Below are positions 1-11,243 of a stretch of DNA of 64,000 nucleotides, in pieces. The first letter of the stretch is position 1; the number at the start of each line of letters is the position of its first letter. Made by a program: the position numbers and the translations under genes. Location: the NCBI RefSeq assembly GCF_052161615.1, contig NZ_CP197417.1, positions 2,108,001 through 2,172,000 on the forward strand. The letters run 5' to 3'. Under the pieces are notes generated by a model that did no database searches, was not told the origin of the DNA, and saw nothing but the letters and a program-made list of their open reading frames with translations. The stretch comes from Aeoliella sp052161615. GTDB lineage: Bacteria > Planctomycetota > Planctomycetia > Pirellulales > Lacipirellulaceae.

Positions 1-118
1 TGTCGCTCGTGAAATGGCGGCAAAAATGAGATAATTGAGGGGCAACGATAGGATTTGCTCTCACCAAGCTAGACGAATCTCTGATTCCCGGTTAGCGTAC
101 TGGCGGCTGGCGATGGGA

Positions 119-140
119 CCGACGCGGTTTACTGCGTCGG
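119..140. repeat. Short palindrome of the GCGTCGG/CCGACGC hairpin family
   Basis: CCGACGC (119-125) and GCGTCGG (134-140) form a 7-bp inverted repeat just upstream of the first gene. The same arms recur as hairpins at 26422-26444 and 27023-27045. In those two copies a short AGTTTAGC/AGCTTAGC tail follows the CCGACGC arm; this copy is in the opposite orientation, with AGTAAACC between the arms on the minus strand. It reads as a REP-like dispersed palindrome. Function is unknown. Confidence 0.5.
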
Positions 141-171
141 GTTCCTACCTGCGCTTCCGTGAGATCTCGCT

Positions 172-1077
172 ATGCATCGCGTCTGGTTCGCCTCGACTTT
201 GGTTGTGGCTTTCTTCGCTTCGAATCTTTTCGCCGCCGATCCCCCCATCGACCTCGCACCCGGCCAGCGCCTTGTCGGGAAACTTGGCGTGGGGCCGGCC
301 GCTGAGAACTCGGGCATAGTCCGCAGTCGGAATCACGACAACGTTTTTTGGATGCACAACGATTCGGGAGACGAGCCGCGGATCTACGCGGTGCGCCGCG
401 ATGGCAGTGTGTACCCGAGCGAGCGGTATCCCGACACGCCAGGTACGCTAATCGGTGGCGCGATCAATTGCGACTGGGAAGATATCGCGGTGATGCAAGA
501 TGGTTTGCTCGTTGTCGCCGATCTGGGGAACAACTCGAACGCACGCCGCGACTTGGTGCTCTACTTGCTCGACGAGCCCGAGCCAACTGCCGGCCGCACG
601 ACGTTCCGTAAGAAGCTCTTCGTACGCTATCCCGAGCAAACCACCTACCCCGCGCCGGAACACGATTTTAATTACGACTGCGAAAGCGTGTTCACGCTCG
701 GCGAGAACATCTACTTGCTCACCAAGCATCGCAGCGACACGGCGACTCGGGTCTACCGCCTCAATGACTTCACCGAGGGTAAGACGCACGAACTCGAACT
801 GCTCGAACGCTTCGAACTCGGCGGGCAGGCCGTCGCGGCAGATGCTTTGCCGGATGGTACGCGACTGGTGGTGGCGACTTACGATACGTTGTGGCTGTTC
901 GACGTTCGCGACGCTGATCATCCGCTAGCCCATCCGATTTCCAGGCTGCCGTTCAAGGGCGACAACGTCGAAGCCGTGGCATTCGATGGGCCCGACCGCG
1001 TTCTATTCGCCGACGAAGCGACGGCGCTGTTGTACGAAGCAGATGTCGCCGACTTTGTCCCTTACGGCGAACGCTAA
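172..1077 (+). CDS. Secreted beta-propeller-like protein, function unknown
   Basis: This 301-residue protein starts with a clear signal peptide (basic MHR, hydrophobic core to about residue 21, cleavage near LFA-ADP), so it is exported. The mature part contains recurring short strand-rich blocks such as DNVFWMHNDSGDEPRIYAV, DWEDIAVMQDGLLVVADLGNN and DGPDRVLFADEATALLYEA. These resemble blades of a six-bladed or NHL/WD-like propeller and are rich in Asp. No catalytic motif is recognised. It stands alone, with a small lipoprotein gene 100 bp downstream on the same strand. The ATG at 172 is chosen because the signal peptide begins there. Confidence 0.7.
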   Translation: MHRVWFASTLVVAFFASNLFAADPPIDLAPGQRLVGKLGVGPAAENSGIVRSRNHDNVFWMHNDSGDEPRIYAVRRDGSVYPSERYPDTPGTLIGGAINCDWEDIAVMQDGLLVVADLGNNSNARRDLVLYLLDEPEPTAGRTTFRKKLFVRYPEQTTYPAPEHDFNYDCESVFTLGENIYLLTKHRSDTATRVYRLNDFTEGKTHELELLERFELGGQAVAADALPDGTRLVVATYDTLWLFDVRDADHPLAHPISRLPFKGDNVEAVAFDGPDRVLFADEATALLYEADVADFVPYGER

Positions 1078-1176
1078 GCCTGCCCTCGTCGGGGCACGCA
1101 GGTCGCGACAACACTTGCCGGCACACGCTTTGCAGATCTGGCTGGTGATTTTATACACCACTCAGGAGCCTCGGCC

Positions 1177-1350
1177 ATGTCCAAACTCTACGAGATAACA
1201 ACGGTCCTATTACTCGCGACTCTTCCGGCACTGGCAGGCTGCGAAAAGCAGGCAACGAACCCTCCGGAGGATCCCGGAAGCATCAATGACTCGGGTACTG
1301 GCAGCGCCCCGAACGTCGGCGATGGGGAACCTTCGGCGGCCAGTCCGTAA
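1177..1350 (+). CDS. Small lipoprotein, 57 aa
   Basis: Short open frame starting at an ATG preceded by AGGAG (1164-1168, 8-nt spacing). The product has a hydrophobic signal segment and a good lipobox, LAGC, with the lipidated Cys at residue 22. The mature part is about 35 residues, polar and Gly/Pro/Ser/Asp-rich, with no fold I recognise. Planctomycete genomes carry many such tiny lipoproteins. It is followed 15 bp later by a strong hairpin terminator, which supports it being a real transcription unit. Confidence 0.7.
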   Translation: MSKLYEITTVLLLATLPALAGCEKQATNPPEDPGSINDSGTGSAPNVGDGEPSAASP

Positions 1351-1365
1351 AGTCAAACACGAAAA

Positions 1366-1400
1366 AAAGCGGGCGAGAGCTCCATGCCCTCGCCCGCTTT
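1366..1400. terminator. Bidirectional Rho-independent terminator
   Basis: AAAGCGGGCGAG (1366-1377) pairs perfectly with CTCGCCCGCTTT (1389-1400), leaving an 11-nt loop. The stem is flanked by an A-run upstream and T-rich sequence, so it can end the small lipoprotein transcript from the left and the katG transcript from the right. Only 28 bp separate it from the katG stop. Confidence 0.8.
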
Positions 1401-1428
1401 CCGCTACATCCGAACAGAGCCGCGATCT

Positions 1429-3801
<2,373 letters not shown>

Positions 3802-3867
3802 GATTTTGTATCTCCTTACGACTTGGGAAAGCGTCACGGACCGCCTTGGCCCCGACTGCGAGCTCTC

Positions 3868-3897
3868 AATATAAGGGTTTGTTTGCAATGTTTCCAA
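3868..3897 (-). promoter_or_regulatory. Candidate sigma70-type promoter of katG
   Basis: On the minus strand, TTGGAA (3892-3897 read in reverse) and TATATT (3868-3873) are separated by 18 bp and lie about 67 bp upstream of the katG start. This is a good match to a -35/-10 pair. It sits next to an imperfect palindrome that could bind the divergent LysR-type regulator. Confidence 0.5.
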
Positions 3898-3915
3898 TGC
3901 ATACCTATTATGGAT
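3897..3915. promoter_or_regulatory. Candidate OxyR/LysR operator in the katG-oxyR intergenic region
   Basis: ATGCATA and TATGGAT form an imperfect inverted repeat separated by 5 bp. The site abuts the katG -35 box. Position and symmetry fit a LysR-type binding site, but the classical OxyR ATAG/CTAT tetrad is not clearly visible, so this is an inference from location. Confidence 0.35.
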
Positions 3916-4011
3916 TTCATGCGTTACTTGCATGTGTTGAGCTGAGATTCCCGCAAAAACCCCCTCTTCGGACCCGCGCAGGGAGTACGGAAGAGGAAAC
4001 ACCACCGACTT

Positions 4012-4887
4012 ATGGACACCACTCAACTCCGCCAATTCCTGGCCGTTGCTCGACTAGGCAACATCACTCGCGCGGCGGATGAACTCGCGATCTCGCAGCC
4101 TGCGCTTAGCCGCTCGATACAACGGCTCGAAGAGGAATTTGGCAAACCACTGCTCGAGCGGAAGACACGCGCGGTCGAACTTACCGAAGCCGGGCGGCTG
4201 GTCCAGAGCCGTGCCGAGGAAGTGCTCCGCATACTTGATGACACCAAGGCCCGGATCGCCGACGATGGACATAAAGGGCGACTACGTATCGGCGTGATCC
4301 CCACCATCGCGCCTTACTTTCTGCCAGGGTTCCTGCGGAAGTTCGGCACGGAGTTCCCCGCCGCCGAGTTAGTGATTCAAGAAGACACCACTGACAATCT
4401 GCTGGCAAGATGCAAACAAGGCGAGATTGACTTGGCACTTCTCGCCCTCCCCATCGCCGCAAAGTACCTCGACACCGAAGAGCTTTTCAAGGAAGAACTG
4501 CTGCTCGCGATGCCGGTAGATCATCCGCTCGCCAAGAAGAAACGCGTGGTGCTCGAAGATGTCGAGCCGTACCCGTTCGTGCTTTTGGGTGAAGCGCATT
4601 GCTTGACGGAGAGCGTCATTGGTTTCTGTCGGCAGCGATCATTCCAGCCCGTGGCGGTCGAGCAAACCAGTCAACTCACCACGGTGCAGGAGCTGGTCTC
4701 GCTTGGTCACGGCGTGTCGCTCATTCCCGCGATGGCCCGAAGTTGCGACCACTCTACCACTCGGGTGTATCGCTCCTTCGACGGTGTGAAACCCGAACGC
4801 CGCATCGCGATGGCGTGGAACCCTTACCGGTTCGAAAGCCAGCTGCTGGCCGTTCTGAAGGAGCGACTAAGAGCGCACAAGGAGTAG
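4012..4887 (+). CDS. oxyR: OxyR-like LysR-family peroxide regulator
   Basis: A 291-residue LysR-type transcriptional regulator. It has an N-terminal winged HTH (residues 3-62, FLAVARLGNITRAADELAIS) and a periplasmic-binding-protein-like sensor domain from about residue 90. C197 and C206 in EAHCLTESVIGFC match the spacing and context of the redox pair C199/C208 of E. coli OxyR, which senses peroxide by disulfide formation. It is divergent from katG, the usual OxyR arrangement. It is likely to activate katG on oxidation and may control itself. The family call is firm; the OxyR assignment rests on the cysteines and context. Confidence 0.88.
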   Translation: MDTTQLRQFLAVARLGNITRAADELAISQPALSRSIQRLEEEFGKPLLERKTRAVELTEAGRLVQSRAEEVLRILDDTKARIADDGHKGRLRIGVIPTIAPYFLPGFLRKFGTEFPAAELVIQEDTTDNLLARCKQGEIDLALLALPIAAKYLDTEELFKEELLLAMPVDHPLAKKKRVVLEDVEPYPFVLLGEAHCLTESVIGFCRQRSFQPVAVEQTSQLTTVQELVSLGHGVSLIPAMARSCDHSTTRVYRSFDGVKPERRIAMAWNPYRFESQLLAVLKERLRAHKE

Positions 4888-5037
4888 GCCGTAACAAGCT
4901 CCGCGCCGTTACGGCGCTTCACGCGTCTCTATTCAAGATCCCAGAGCGCGAACCCGCCAGCCAATCAGCTAGGCATGAAGGGTCGCCGAAGGTAAGCTGT
5001 GATTCCTCCGCAGGCGCAGAGTTATCAGGGCATCCCC

Positions 5038-5526
5038 ATGACGCTACAGTATTTTACGCTCGTCCACATCCTGATCAGCTTGGCGGGAATTGCCGCGGGG
5101 TTTGGCGTGCTCTCAGGGCTGCTCGCCGGCAAGCTGTTCAGAGGCTGGACCGCCGTCTTTCTCGCGTCAACTCTGGCGACCAGCGTGACAGGATTCTTCT
5201 TTCCCTTCCACGGTTTCACACCAGGAATCGCCGTCGGCATTCTATCGCTCATTACGCTGGCGGTCGCGAGCTACGCCCTCTACGGCGGGCGGCTGGCCGG
5301 AGCATGGCGTGCGACGTTCATCACGACCGCCGTGCTGTCGCTCTATTTCAATTTCTTTGTCTTGGTAGTACAGCTATTCCAAAAGGTCCCGGCACTCACA
5401 GAACTAGCTCCCAAGCAAAACGAACCACCCTTCGCCATCACCCAAGGCCTGGTTCTTTTCACCTTCATTGCGCTAACGATCATGGCCCTACGCAGATTTC
5501 GCAGCGACTTGGGACAAGCAATGTAG
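5038..5526 (+). CDS. Four-helix integral membrane protein, unknown function
   Basis: A 162-residue protein with four hydrophobic segments (roughly residues 5-30, 35-58, 62-84 and 93-117, plus a final helix near 135-155). Short loops include FFFPFHGFTPGIAVG. It has no charged catalytic site. I chose the ATG at 5038, preceded by CAGGG, over an upstream GTG at 4999, which would add 13 residues without an evident ribosome site. It lies 150 bp after oxyR on the same strand, but nothing links their roles. Similar unannotated small membrane proteins exist in many phyla. Confidence 0.65.
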   Translation: MTLQYFTLVHILISLAGIAAGFGVLSGLLAGKLFRGWTAVFLASTLATSVTGFFFPFHGFTPGIAVGILSLITLAVASYALYGGRLAGAWRATFITTAVLSLYFNFFVLVVQLFQKVPALTELAPKQNEPPFAITQGLVLFTFIALTIMALRRFRSDLGQAM

Positions 5527-5750
5527 GCCGCGGACAAGAGAGCTTGACCGTTGGGACAATCACGGTCCCACTACTGGCTCCAATCGTCGCCTTAGGCGAC
5601 ATGCTTTCGACCCAAATTCGGACCCAGATTCTTGCAATTTCAGCGTCAAACTTCGAGAAAAGTCCGGCCACTCGCGTGCAGTTCGTGGGTTAACTGGCTT
5701 AGAATGGAGCACGTGCCTGTTCGCTACTTTCGAACCCCTTCCGAAGTGCC

Positions 5751-7070
5751 ATGCTGTCGTCTTTTTGTACTATTGCCGCTTGCGTCCTTTTCCTCGGTTC
5801 GCTCGCTGCTCAAGCAGCAAGTCCACCCAACATCGTCGTCTTCCTCTCGGACGATCACACGCGGATCGACTCGTCGCTGTACGGCTCGGTCGACCTCGAC
5901 ACACCCAACATGCGGCGGGTGGCTCAGCATGGGATGACGTTCGACAATGCCTTTGTAGTCTCCCCCTCGTGTGCCCCCAGTCGTGCGGCGCTGCTGACAG
6001 GGTTGATGCCGGCGCGAAACGGGGCCGAGTTCAATCACGCCCGACCGCGGAAGGATATCAAGAAGCTGCCGGCGTATTTTCAGAACCTTGGATACGAGGT
6101 GGTGTCGTTCGGCAAGGTGGGTCATTACCGCCAAACTTCCGAGTACGGTTTTGATATTGCAAAGCTGTTCGACTACCACCAGGACCAATGCGTGAACGAG
6201 GCCGTCAAATGGCTCAACGAGCGCGACAGTGATAAGCCGCTCGTGCTGTTCGTCGGTACCAACTGGCCGCACGTGCCTTGGCCACCGGCGACCGACGTGG
6301 TTGCAAAGAATATCGACATCCCGTTTCATCACGTGCGCACCCCCGACACTCGGCGAGCCCGGGCGAAGTACTACCAAGCCATTCAGCGGATGGACCGCGA
6401 TCTGGGCCAAGTGTTCGATGCCGCGTACGAGAAGCTCGGCGAAAACACGTTGTTCCTGCACACCAGCGACCACGGTGCCCAGTGGCCGTTCGCGAAGTGG
6501 AACCTGTACGACGAAGGTATCCGCACGCCGATGATCGCGGTGTGGCCGAAGCAGGTCGCCGAGAACGTCCGCACCGATGCCAAGGTGCAGTGGGTCGACA
6601 TTCTGCCCACACTGCTCGAGGCCGCCGGTGGCGAAACGCCGAAGGGCATCGACGGGCGTTCGTTCCTGCCGGTACTCGAGGGCGACACGGACACCCATCG
6701 CGACGTGATTTTCGTCACCCATTCGGGCGACGGCGAATTCAACGACTTCGCGTCTCGAGCGATGCACGATGGTCGGTATAAGTACATTCGCAACTTGGAG
6801 CCCGAGAATGTATTTACTTCGCACGTGACGAAGGTCGCTGAAGACTCCCCCTACTGGGCGAGTTGGGTCGAGAAGGCAAAGACCGACGAGCACGCGGCCG
6901 CGGTGGTTCGACGCTACCAGCATCGCGTGCCGGAAGAGCTGTACGACACGGCGTCGGACCCCAAGGAACTCCGCAATCTGATCGACGACCCCGCCTACGC
7001 CGCGAAGCTCGACGAGATGCGCATCGCGCTCGACAAATGGATGGCCGAGCAGAACGACAAGGGGAACTGA
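5751..7070 (+). CDS. Secreted sulfatase, formylglycine (CxPSR) type
   Basis: A 439-residue sulfatase hydrolysing sulfate esters, probably of polysaccharides, outside the cytoplasm. A signal peptide (about 1-22) is followed by the metal-binding SDDH motif (33-36). C74 in SPSCAPSRAALLTG is the residue converted to formylglycine by the sulfatase maturation enzyme. Further metal and substrate residues appear in SFGKVGHY and HTSDHGAQWPFAKW. The C-terminal ELYDTASDPKELRNL segment is typical of the family. It is shorter than many arylsulfatases, close to the heparan N-sulfatase/iduronate-sulfatase-like group. It converges on hisH with only 15 bp between stops. Confidence 0.93.
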   Translation: MLSSFCTIAACVLFLGSLAAQAASPPNIVVFLSDDHTRIDSSLYGSVDLDTPNMRRVAQHGMTFDNAFVVSPSCAPSRAALLTGLMPARNGAEFNHARPRKDIKKLPAYFQNLGYEVVSFGKVGHYRQTSEYGFDIAKLFDYHQDQCVNEAVKWLNERDSDKPLVLFVGTNWPHVPWPPATDVVAKNIDIPFHHVRTPDTRRARAKYYQAIQRMDRDLGQVFDAAYEKLGENTLFLHTSDHGAQWPFAKWNLYDEGIRTPMIAVWPKQVAENVRTDAKVQWVDILPTLLEAAGGETPKGIDGRSFLPVLEGDTDTHRDVIFVTHSGDGEFNDFASRAMHDGRYKYIRNLEPENVFTSHVTKVAEDSPYWASWVEKAKTDEHAAAVVRRYQHRVPEELYDTASDPKELRNLIDDPAYAAKLDEMRIALDKWMAEQNDKGN

Positions 7071-7085
7071 TCGCCGGCGACCGTT

Positions 7086-7727
7086 TTACAGCGCCGCGAA
7101 GTTCGCCAGCAGCTTCAGCCCGACCGTTTGGCTCTTTTCGGGGTGGAACTGGGTCGCGTACAGATTGCCCAGCTCGACGCTGCTGGTGAAGGGCTGCGGA
7201 TAGTCGGTAGTAGTTGCAACAATCGACGAATCCGTTGGCACGATGTAGTACGAGTGCACGAAGTAGAAGTACGCCCCTTCGTCGATGCCCGCGAACAGCG
7301 GCGACTCTTTGCACTTGGTGATCTGGTTCCATCCCATGTGCGGCACTTTGTACTCGCGCGGGATATCGAACTTCACCACCTTGCCGCCAAGAATGCCAAG
7401 CCCCTGGTGCTCGCCATCCTCGTAACTGGTCTCGAACAGCAGCTGCATGCCGAGACAGATGCCAAGCGTTGGCTTGCCGCTGGCGATCACTTTGCGAAGT
7501 GGCTCGACGAGGTTCCGCTCGCGAAGCGCGGCAATGGCGTCGGAGTAAGCACCCACGCCAGGCAGGATCATCTTGTCCGCCGCGGCGATCTTCGCCGGGT
7601 TGTCCGTCACTTCGGCCTCGTAGCCTAAGCTCTCCAGCGCCTTCTGGACGCTGCGGAGGTTACCCATTTCGTAGTTGACGATCGCGATCAATGCTGGGGC
7701 GGGGGCTGAGTCTTGGGGGTGTGACAA
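7086..7727 (-). CDS. hisH: Imidazole glycerol phosphate synthase, glutaminase subunit
   Basis: Class I glutamine amidotransferase that supplies ammonia to HisF in histidine synthesis. The catalytic triad is visible: C91 in LGICLGMQL, and H195 and E197 in QFHPEKSQ. The length (213 aa) is normal. The start is uncertain: 7727 is a TTG, and a second TTG at 7691 would begin LIAIVNYEMGN, which matches where most HisH proteins begin. No hisF or other his gene is in the window, so the pathway is scattered, as is common in planctomycetes. Confidence 0.95.
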   Translation of the reverse strand: MSHPQDSAPAPALIAIVNYEMGNLRSVQKALESLGYEAEVTDNPAKIAAADKMILPGVGAYSDAIAALRERNLVEPLRKVIASGKPTLGICLGMQLLFETSYEDGEHQGLGILGGKVVKFDIPREYKVPHMGWNQITKCKESPLFAGIDEGAYFYFVHSYYIVPTDSSIVATTTDYPQPFTSSVELGNLYATQFHPEKSQTVGLKLLANFAAL

Positions 7728-7771
7728 CCATCCCAGTTTAGCCCAAAGAAGTCGCCAACGAGAGTGGCCGC

Positions 7772-8617
7772 TTACTGGCGGCGAGTCGTTTCGGGGTAGA
7801 CCACCAGCTCGATGCGACGGTTCTGCGCCTGGCCGGCGGGGGTGGCGTTGGACACCTGCGGGTGGTTTGCGCCGTGACCAATGACGAACAACTGCTCGGC
7901 CGAAGCCCCCAGCGACTGCCGGAGCAGCTCGTAGACCGTGGTCGCCTGGGCGACTGACAGATGGTGGGGCGACGGGTACTGAGCCGACATGCCCGACTGG
8001 TTGTCGGTGTGGCCTTCGATGCCGATGCGGTGGTCGGGGTAGTTGGTCATCAGGTCCGAGGCGACCTGACGCAGCAGTTGGTCCGCGCCCGGCTGCAACT
8101 GAGCGGAGCCCGGGGCGAACAGCGTGTCGCCAGCAATGGTCACGCGAATCGTATCGCCATCCTGCCGCACGTTCACACCCGGCATGTTAGCGCTTTGCAG
8201 CGGCTTGAGCAGTGTGTTGTTTGCCCGAATCTCGGCACCAACGGGCTGCTGAACGCTCGCCGTTAGGGCCTGAGTGCGGCTCTGCAATTGCTGATTGTCG
8301 GTGTGCAGCGCGGCGAGGCGATCGCTGGTCGCCTTGAGCTGTTCCTGCATCGCCACGGTCTGGTCGCGCATCAACTGTTCGTGTTGTCGAGACTGGGCAA
8401 GCAAGGCTTCGAGTTCTTGATTGTCGCGATCAAGCGCGTCGGCACGTTGCTGCAACTGTTGTTGCTGCATCGCGAGTTGCGTTTGCTGCTGTGGTGTGAG
8501 CGCGATCGGTTGGCCCGGTGCCTGGGCACCCTTCGGCGTGAACACAACTCGTCCGCAACCGGTCGTCATCACGACGGCGAGCAGCATCCAGGCGAGGGTG
8601 GCGGAGCGAAGGGACAT
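7772..8617 (-). CDS. OmpA/MotB-domain peptidoglycan-binding lipoprotein
   Basis: A 281-residue protein. The ATG at 8617 begins a lipoprotein signal with the lipidated Cys at residue 21 (VVMTTGC). Residues about 45-120 are Gln-rich heptads that should form a coiled coil. The C-terminal half is an OmpA-like domain (DTLFAPGSAQLQPGADQLL, then IGIEGHTDN and QNRRIEL), which binds peptidoglycan. It probably tethers the outer membrane or another envelope structure to the wall. A possible upstream start at 8659 would place 14 residues before the signal peptide and is disfavoured. Confidence 0.85.
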   Translation of the reverse strand: MSLRSATLAWMLLAVVMTTGCGRVVFTPKGAQAPGQPIALTPQQQTQLAMQQQQLQQRADALDRDNQELEALLAQSRQHEQLMRDQTVAMQEQLKATSDRLAALHTDNQQLQSRTQALTASVQQPVGAEIRANNTLLKPLQSANMPGVNVRQDGDTIRVTIAGDTLFAPGSAQLQPGADQLLRQVASDLMTNYPDHRIGIEGHTDNQSGMSAQYPSPHHLSVAQATTVYELLRQSLGASAEQLFVIGHGANHPQVSNATPAGQAQNRRIELVVYPETTRRQ

Positions 8618-8751
8618 GAATCTCGCGGGCGGGCACGAGGCGGGGCAAGCTGGCACCACTTGTCAGCTTTAGCGCGGCAGATCCTAGCAACCGCGACTGG
8701 CAGCCACAATAGCAAGCATTCGGGGGGGCAGTCGGTGCTAGCAGGGCGAAT

Positions 8752-9261
8752 CTAGCTAATCACGCAGTTCGCAGGATATTCGCCATAGAAACGCCGGATA
8801 AAGTTGCGGTGCCACCGCTGTGGCTTGTGCTGCGACCAGCCCCAGCGTGCCATCAGGCGATCGGTGAGTCGCAGATTCGCCGCGTCGCAAACGATCGCGT
8901 CGGTCCGCTTGATCGCAGCCACTTGGTCGAGCGCCGCGAGCGCTGCGCGGAATGTGGCGTAGCTCGTTCCGTCGCTTGACACGATGTACCGCAGCGCGAG
9001 AAAGTTGTCCATGCCAAGCGGCTGATTGAAGTACAGCAGGCAACGGTCCTGCGGGCCCCGGGCGTGGAACTTCCACCGCACCGGCCACACTTCGGGCAGC
9101 GACATCAGCTTAGGCCAGGGGCGAAACCACAGCCGGCGAAACTCGCCCGACGCGCATTCGATCACGCCGTAGCGACCTCGCGCAACGCGATCGCGGTGGG
9201 CAACGAGGTCGTCGATGTTCGTGAACCAGAGCATGCTTGAGTGAACCGGGCGGGGAGCCAT
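8752..9261 (-). CDS. Conserved hypothetical protein
   Basis: A 169-residue soluble protein rich in Arg and Trp, with no family I recognise. Visible stretches include LWFTNIDDLVAHRDRVARGRYGVIECASGEFRR near the N-terminus and RLMARWGWSQHKPQRWHRNFIRRFYG near the C-terminus. The TDAIVCDAANLRLTDRLMARWGW segment recalls the end of some GNAT-like domains, but this is not enough to assign one. The start at 9261 has GGAG three bases upstream; an internal ATG at 9234 is the alternative. It is co-directional with the prepilin peptidase 31 bp upstream, so the two may be co-transcribed. Confidence 0.6.
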   Translation of the reverse strand: MAPRPVHSSMLWFTNIDDLVAHRDRVARGRYGVIECASGEFRRLWFRPWPKLMSLPEVWPVRWKFHARGPQDRCLLYFNQPLGMDNFLALRYIVSSDGTSYATFRAALAALDQVAAIKRTDAIVCDAANLRLTDRLMARWGWSQHKPQRWHRNFIRRFYGEYPANCVIS

Positions 9262-9292
9262 TTACTCCCAAACCTAGGTCACTCAAGCAGGT

Positions 9293-10630
9293 TTACCGTG
9301 CCTGCTGGGGTCCCAGAAGGCGGTCCTTGGCGGCTTGATAGACCGATAGAATCGCGCCACACAGCACTAGGCACACCACCAGCACCGCCGGAACTAGCCA
9401 GGGCACCATGAACGCCGTCTGGATCCACAGCCAAATAGCACCCCAGCGAACGATCACTAGGACAGTGGCCGCACAGAGGAAAGGTCCGTAGGGGAGCTCG
9501 TTATCTCGCCGGGCGATGAGTTGTACCAAGCCGTAGACGAGCGCCGCAAACGGAGCGGCGAAGAACACGATCACGCCCGCTTGCCAGCCGATGAGGGTGC
9601 CAATCATCATCATCAGAAGCACGTCGCCAAAGCCCATCGCCTCGCGGCGGAGCGCGGCGCCGGCGAAGATGCGAATCAGCCACACCACGCCACCCGCACC
9701 CACAAGGCCAACAAGGGACGACAGCAGTCCGACCCACGCCCCGCCACCCCACCACCACACAAGCGTGACGAGCACCGTGCCAATCGCCGTCACTTCACGG
9801 AGGGGCACCGTCCACCAGTCGCGGACGATACGCACAAAGAAGTACTGCACGGCGCGCCCGAATCCTCGCCTTGCAAGCCATCGCCGGCGGACGAAGGCAA
9901 AGCACCAGAGCCAGTAGCAGCCAAGTGCGATCAGCAGCGAGTAAACGTTGGGCGCCGGAGCGAGAAGTTCGGCAGGCCATGGGCTGGCGGCGGCCAAGTG
10001 AACAGGCTCTAAGTAGAGATCAACCGGCGCGCCGCCGCGAGTGGTGAGAGGCACGCCGACAATGGGGGCCACCGGCGTGTTGGTGATTTGAGGTAAGAGC
10101 GCCATCGGGGCAAGCGTCGCCAGCACTAGTCCCAGCAGGGTCCCGGGGACGGTGACCGTATCGGGGATGATGCGATCGTCGGCGTCGATGAACGTGGCAA
10201 TCAGCATGAACCACGCCAGCATCGCGTGGGCGAAGAACTCGATGTGCACAATGCCCACCAGCGGCGTGGAGTCGAGCTTGCCGAACTGCCCCGGCACCTG
10301 CTCGGCAAGGAGACCGAACGCCTCGGTCTCCCACCAGTAGAGCCACGCGATGCCAAGCGGAAACAACAGCTCGATGAGCATCGGCCGGACCCAATGCCCA
10401 GGGCCGTGGATCGTCGACTCGCGCCGCAATTGCCACCAGCCGACGATTGGAAGGCAATCGAACCATGTCCGCGACGCGACGCCTTCGGGCACAGGTTGCC
10501 AGGGGGAACGCAAGCGTCGCCGCCAGGCGAAGTGATAGATAGCCGCGTTGGCGAGCGATGCCAGTACCGCGGCGACGACGAACACCAGTGCCAATCGCAG
10601 CGGCAGCGGAAGGGCGAGAAGGGCCTGCAT
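9293..10630 (-). CDS. Type IV prepilin peptidase (A24 family), cysteine-less form
   Basis: Integral membrane aspartyl protease that cleaves and N-methylates type IV prepilin-like proteins. The two catalytic Asp motifs are FIDADDRIIPD (147-157) and GFGD (333-336). About eight hydrophobic helices surround them. At 445 residues it is much longer than PilD (about 290), because a 70-residue soluble loop (about 190-225) and extra helices sit between the motifs. The N-terminal region corresponding to the CxxC zinc-binding loop (PVPEGVASRTWFDCLPIVGWWQL) keeps one Cys only, so the zinc site is lost. Pilin substrates are not in the window. Confidence 0.85.
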   Translation of the reverse strand: MQALLALPLPLRLALVFVVAAVLASLANAAIYHFAWRRRLRSPWQPVPEGVASRTWFDCLPIVGWWQLRRESTIHGPGHWVRPMLIELLFPLGIAWLYWWETEAFGLLAEQVPGQFGKLDSTPLVGIVHIEFFAHAMLAWFMLIATFIDADDRIIPDTVTVPGTLLGLVLATLAPMALLPQITNTPVAPIVGVPLTTRGGAPVDLYLEPVHLAAASPWPAELLAPAPNVYSLLIALGCYWLWCFAFVRRRWLARRGFGRAVQYFFVRIVRDWWTVPLREVTAIGTVLVTLVWWWGGGAWVGLLSSLVGLVGAGGVVWLIRIFAGAALRREAMGFGDVLLMMMIGTLIGWQAGVIVFFAAPFAALVYGLVQLIARRDNELPYGPFLCAATVLVIVRWGAIWLWIQTAFMVPWLVPAVLVVCLVLCGAILSVYQAAKDRLLGPQQAR

Positions 10631-10642
10631 GACTTCATGTCG

Positions 10643-11170
10643 TTAGTTGCCGGCTAGCATGCCGTGGATTTCTGCCGCGATCTCGCGGGGCGACCGGCCT
10701 TCGGTGCTCACGACCATCGTAGCACACTGCTGGTAGATCGGCGTCCGCACGGCGAGCACTTGCTCGATTTCCTCCACCAGCCCCGCGCCGGTTAAACTGG
10801 GCCGCCGGGATGCCGAGGTTTCATCGGCCGTGAGTCGCCCCGCAAGCACCTTGGGGGACGCAACGAGCCACACGACGTGATGCCCCGCGATCGCGGCGCG
10901 GTTCGACTCGCGCAGCACAGCTCCGCCGCCCAGTGCCACCACTTGGTTAGGTCCCGCGGCTAGCGAGCTCACTACTTCCTCTTCAATATCGCGGAACCCC
11001 TGCTCGCCATCCTCGGCAAAGATCTCCGCGATCGTTCGATGGCCACGCAGCTCGATCTGGTCGTCCGCATCGACCCAATCACTACCGAGCAGCTCGGCAA
11101 GCTCCCTCGCCACGGTCGTTTTCCCCGTGCCACGGTAACCAACGAGGAACAACTTACGGTCGAGAGTCAT
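10643..11170 (-). CDS. aroK: Shikimate kinase
   Basis: Transfers phosphate from ATP to shikimate in chorismate synthesis. The 175-residue product shows the Walker A loop GYRGTGKTT (11-19), the shikimate-binding DADD motif, the GGGAV glycine loop and the R-rich lid (ASRRPSL). The ATG at 11170 is preferred; an in-frame ATG at 11197 would add nine residues. It lies just downstream of the aroDE fusion on the same strand (73 bp), so the two give three consecutive shikimate-pathway activities. Confidence 0.95.
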   Translation of the reverse strand: MTLDRKLFLVGYRGTGKTTVARELAELLGSDWVDADDQIELRGHRTIAEIFAEDGEQGFRDIEEEVVSSLAAGPNQVVALGGGAVLRESNRAAIAGHHVVWLVASPKVLAGRLTADETSASRRPSLTGAGLVEEIEQVLAVRTPIYQQCATMVVSTEGRSPREIAAEIHGMLAGN

Positions 11171-11243
11171 GGACGAGTGGCAGATGGCGAGAGTCAACAG
11201 TTACTTAAATCTTCCGGCCTACAGCTTATAGCCAACAGCCCCA

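Noticed and set aside
4903..4917. GCGCCGT-T-ACGGCGC palindrome after oxyR as a terminator
   Set aside because: The one-base loop and lack of a T-run make it an unlikely terminator; no other role is visible.
4599..5693. 364-codon frame overlapping the end of oxyR and the membrane protein
   Set aside because: Overlaps two supported genes in another phase and has no recognisable domain.
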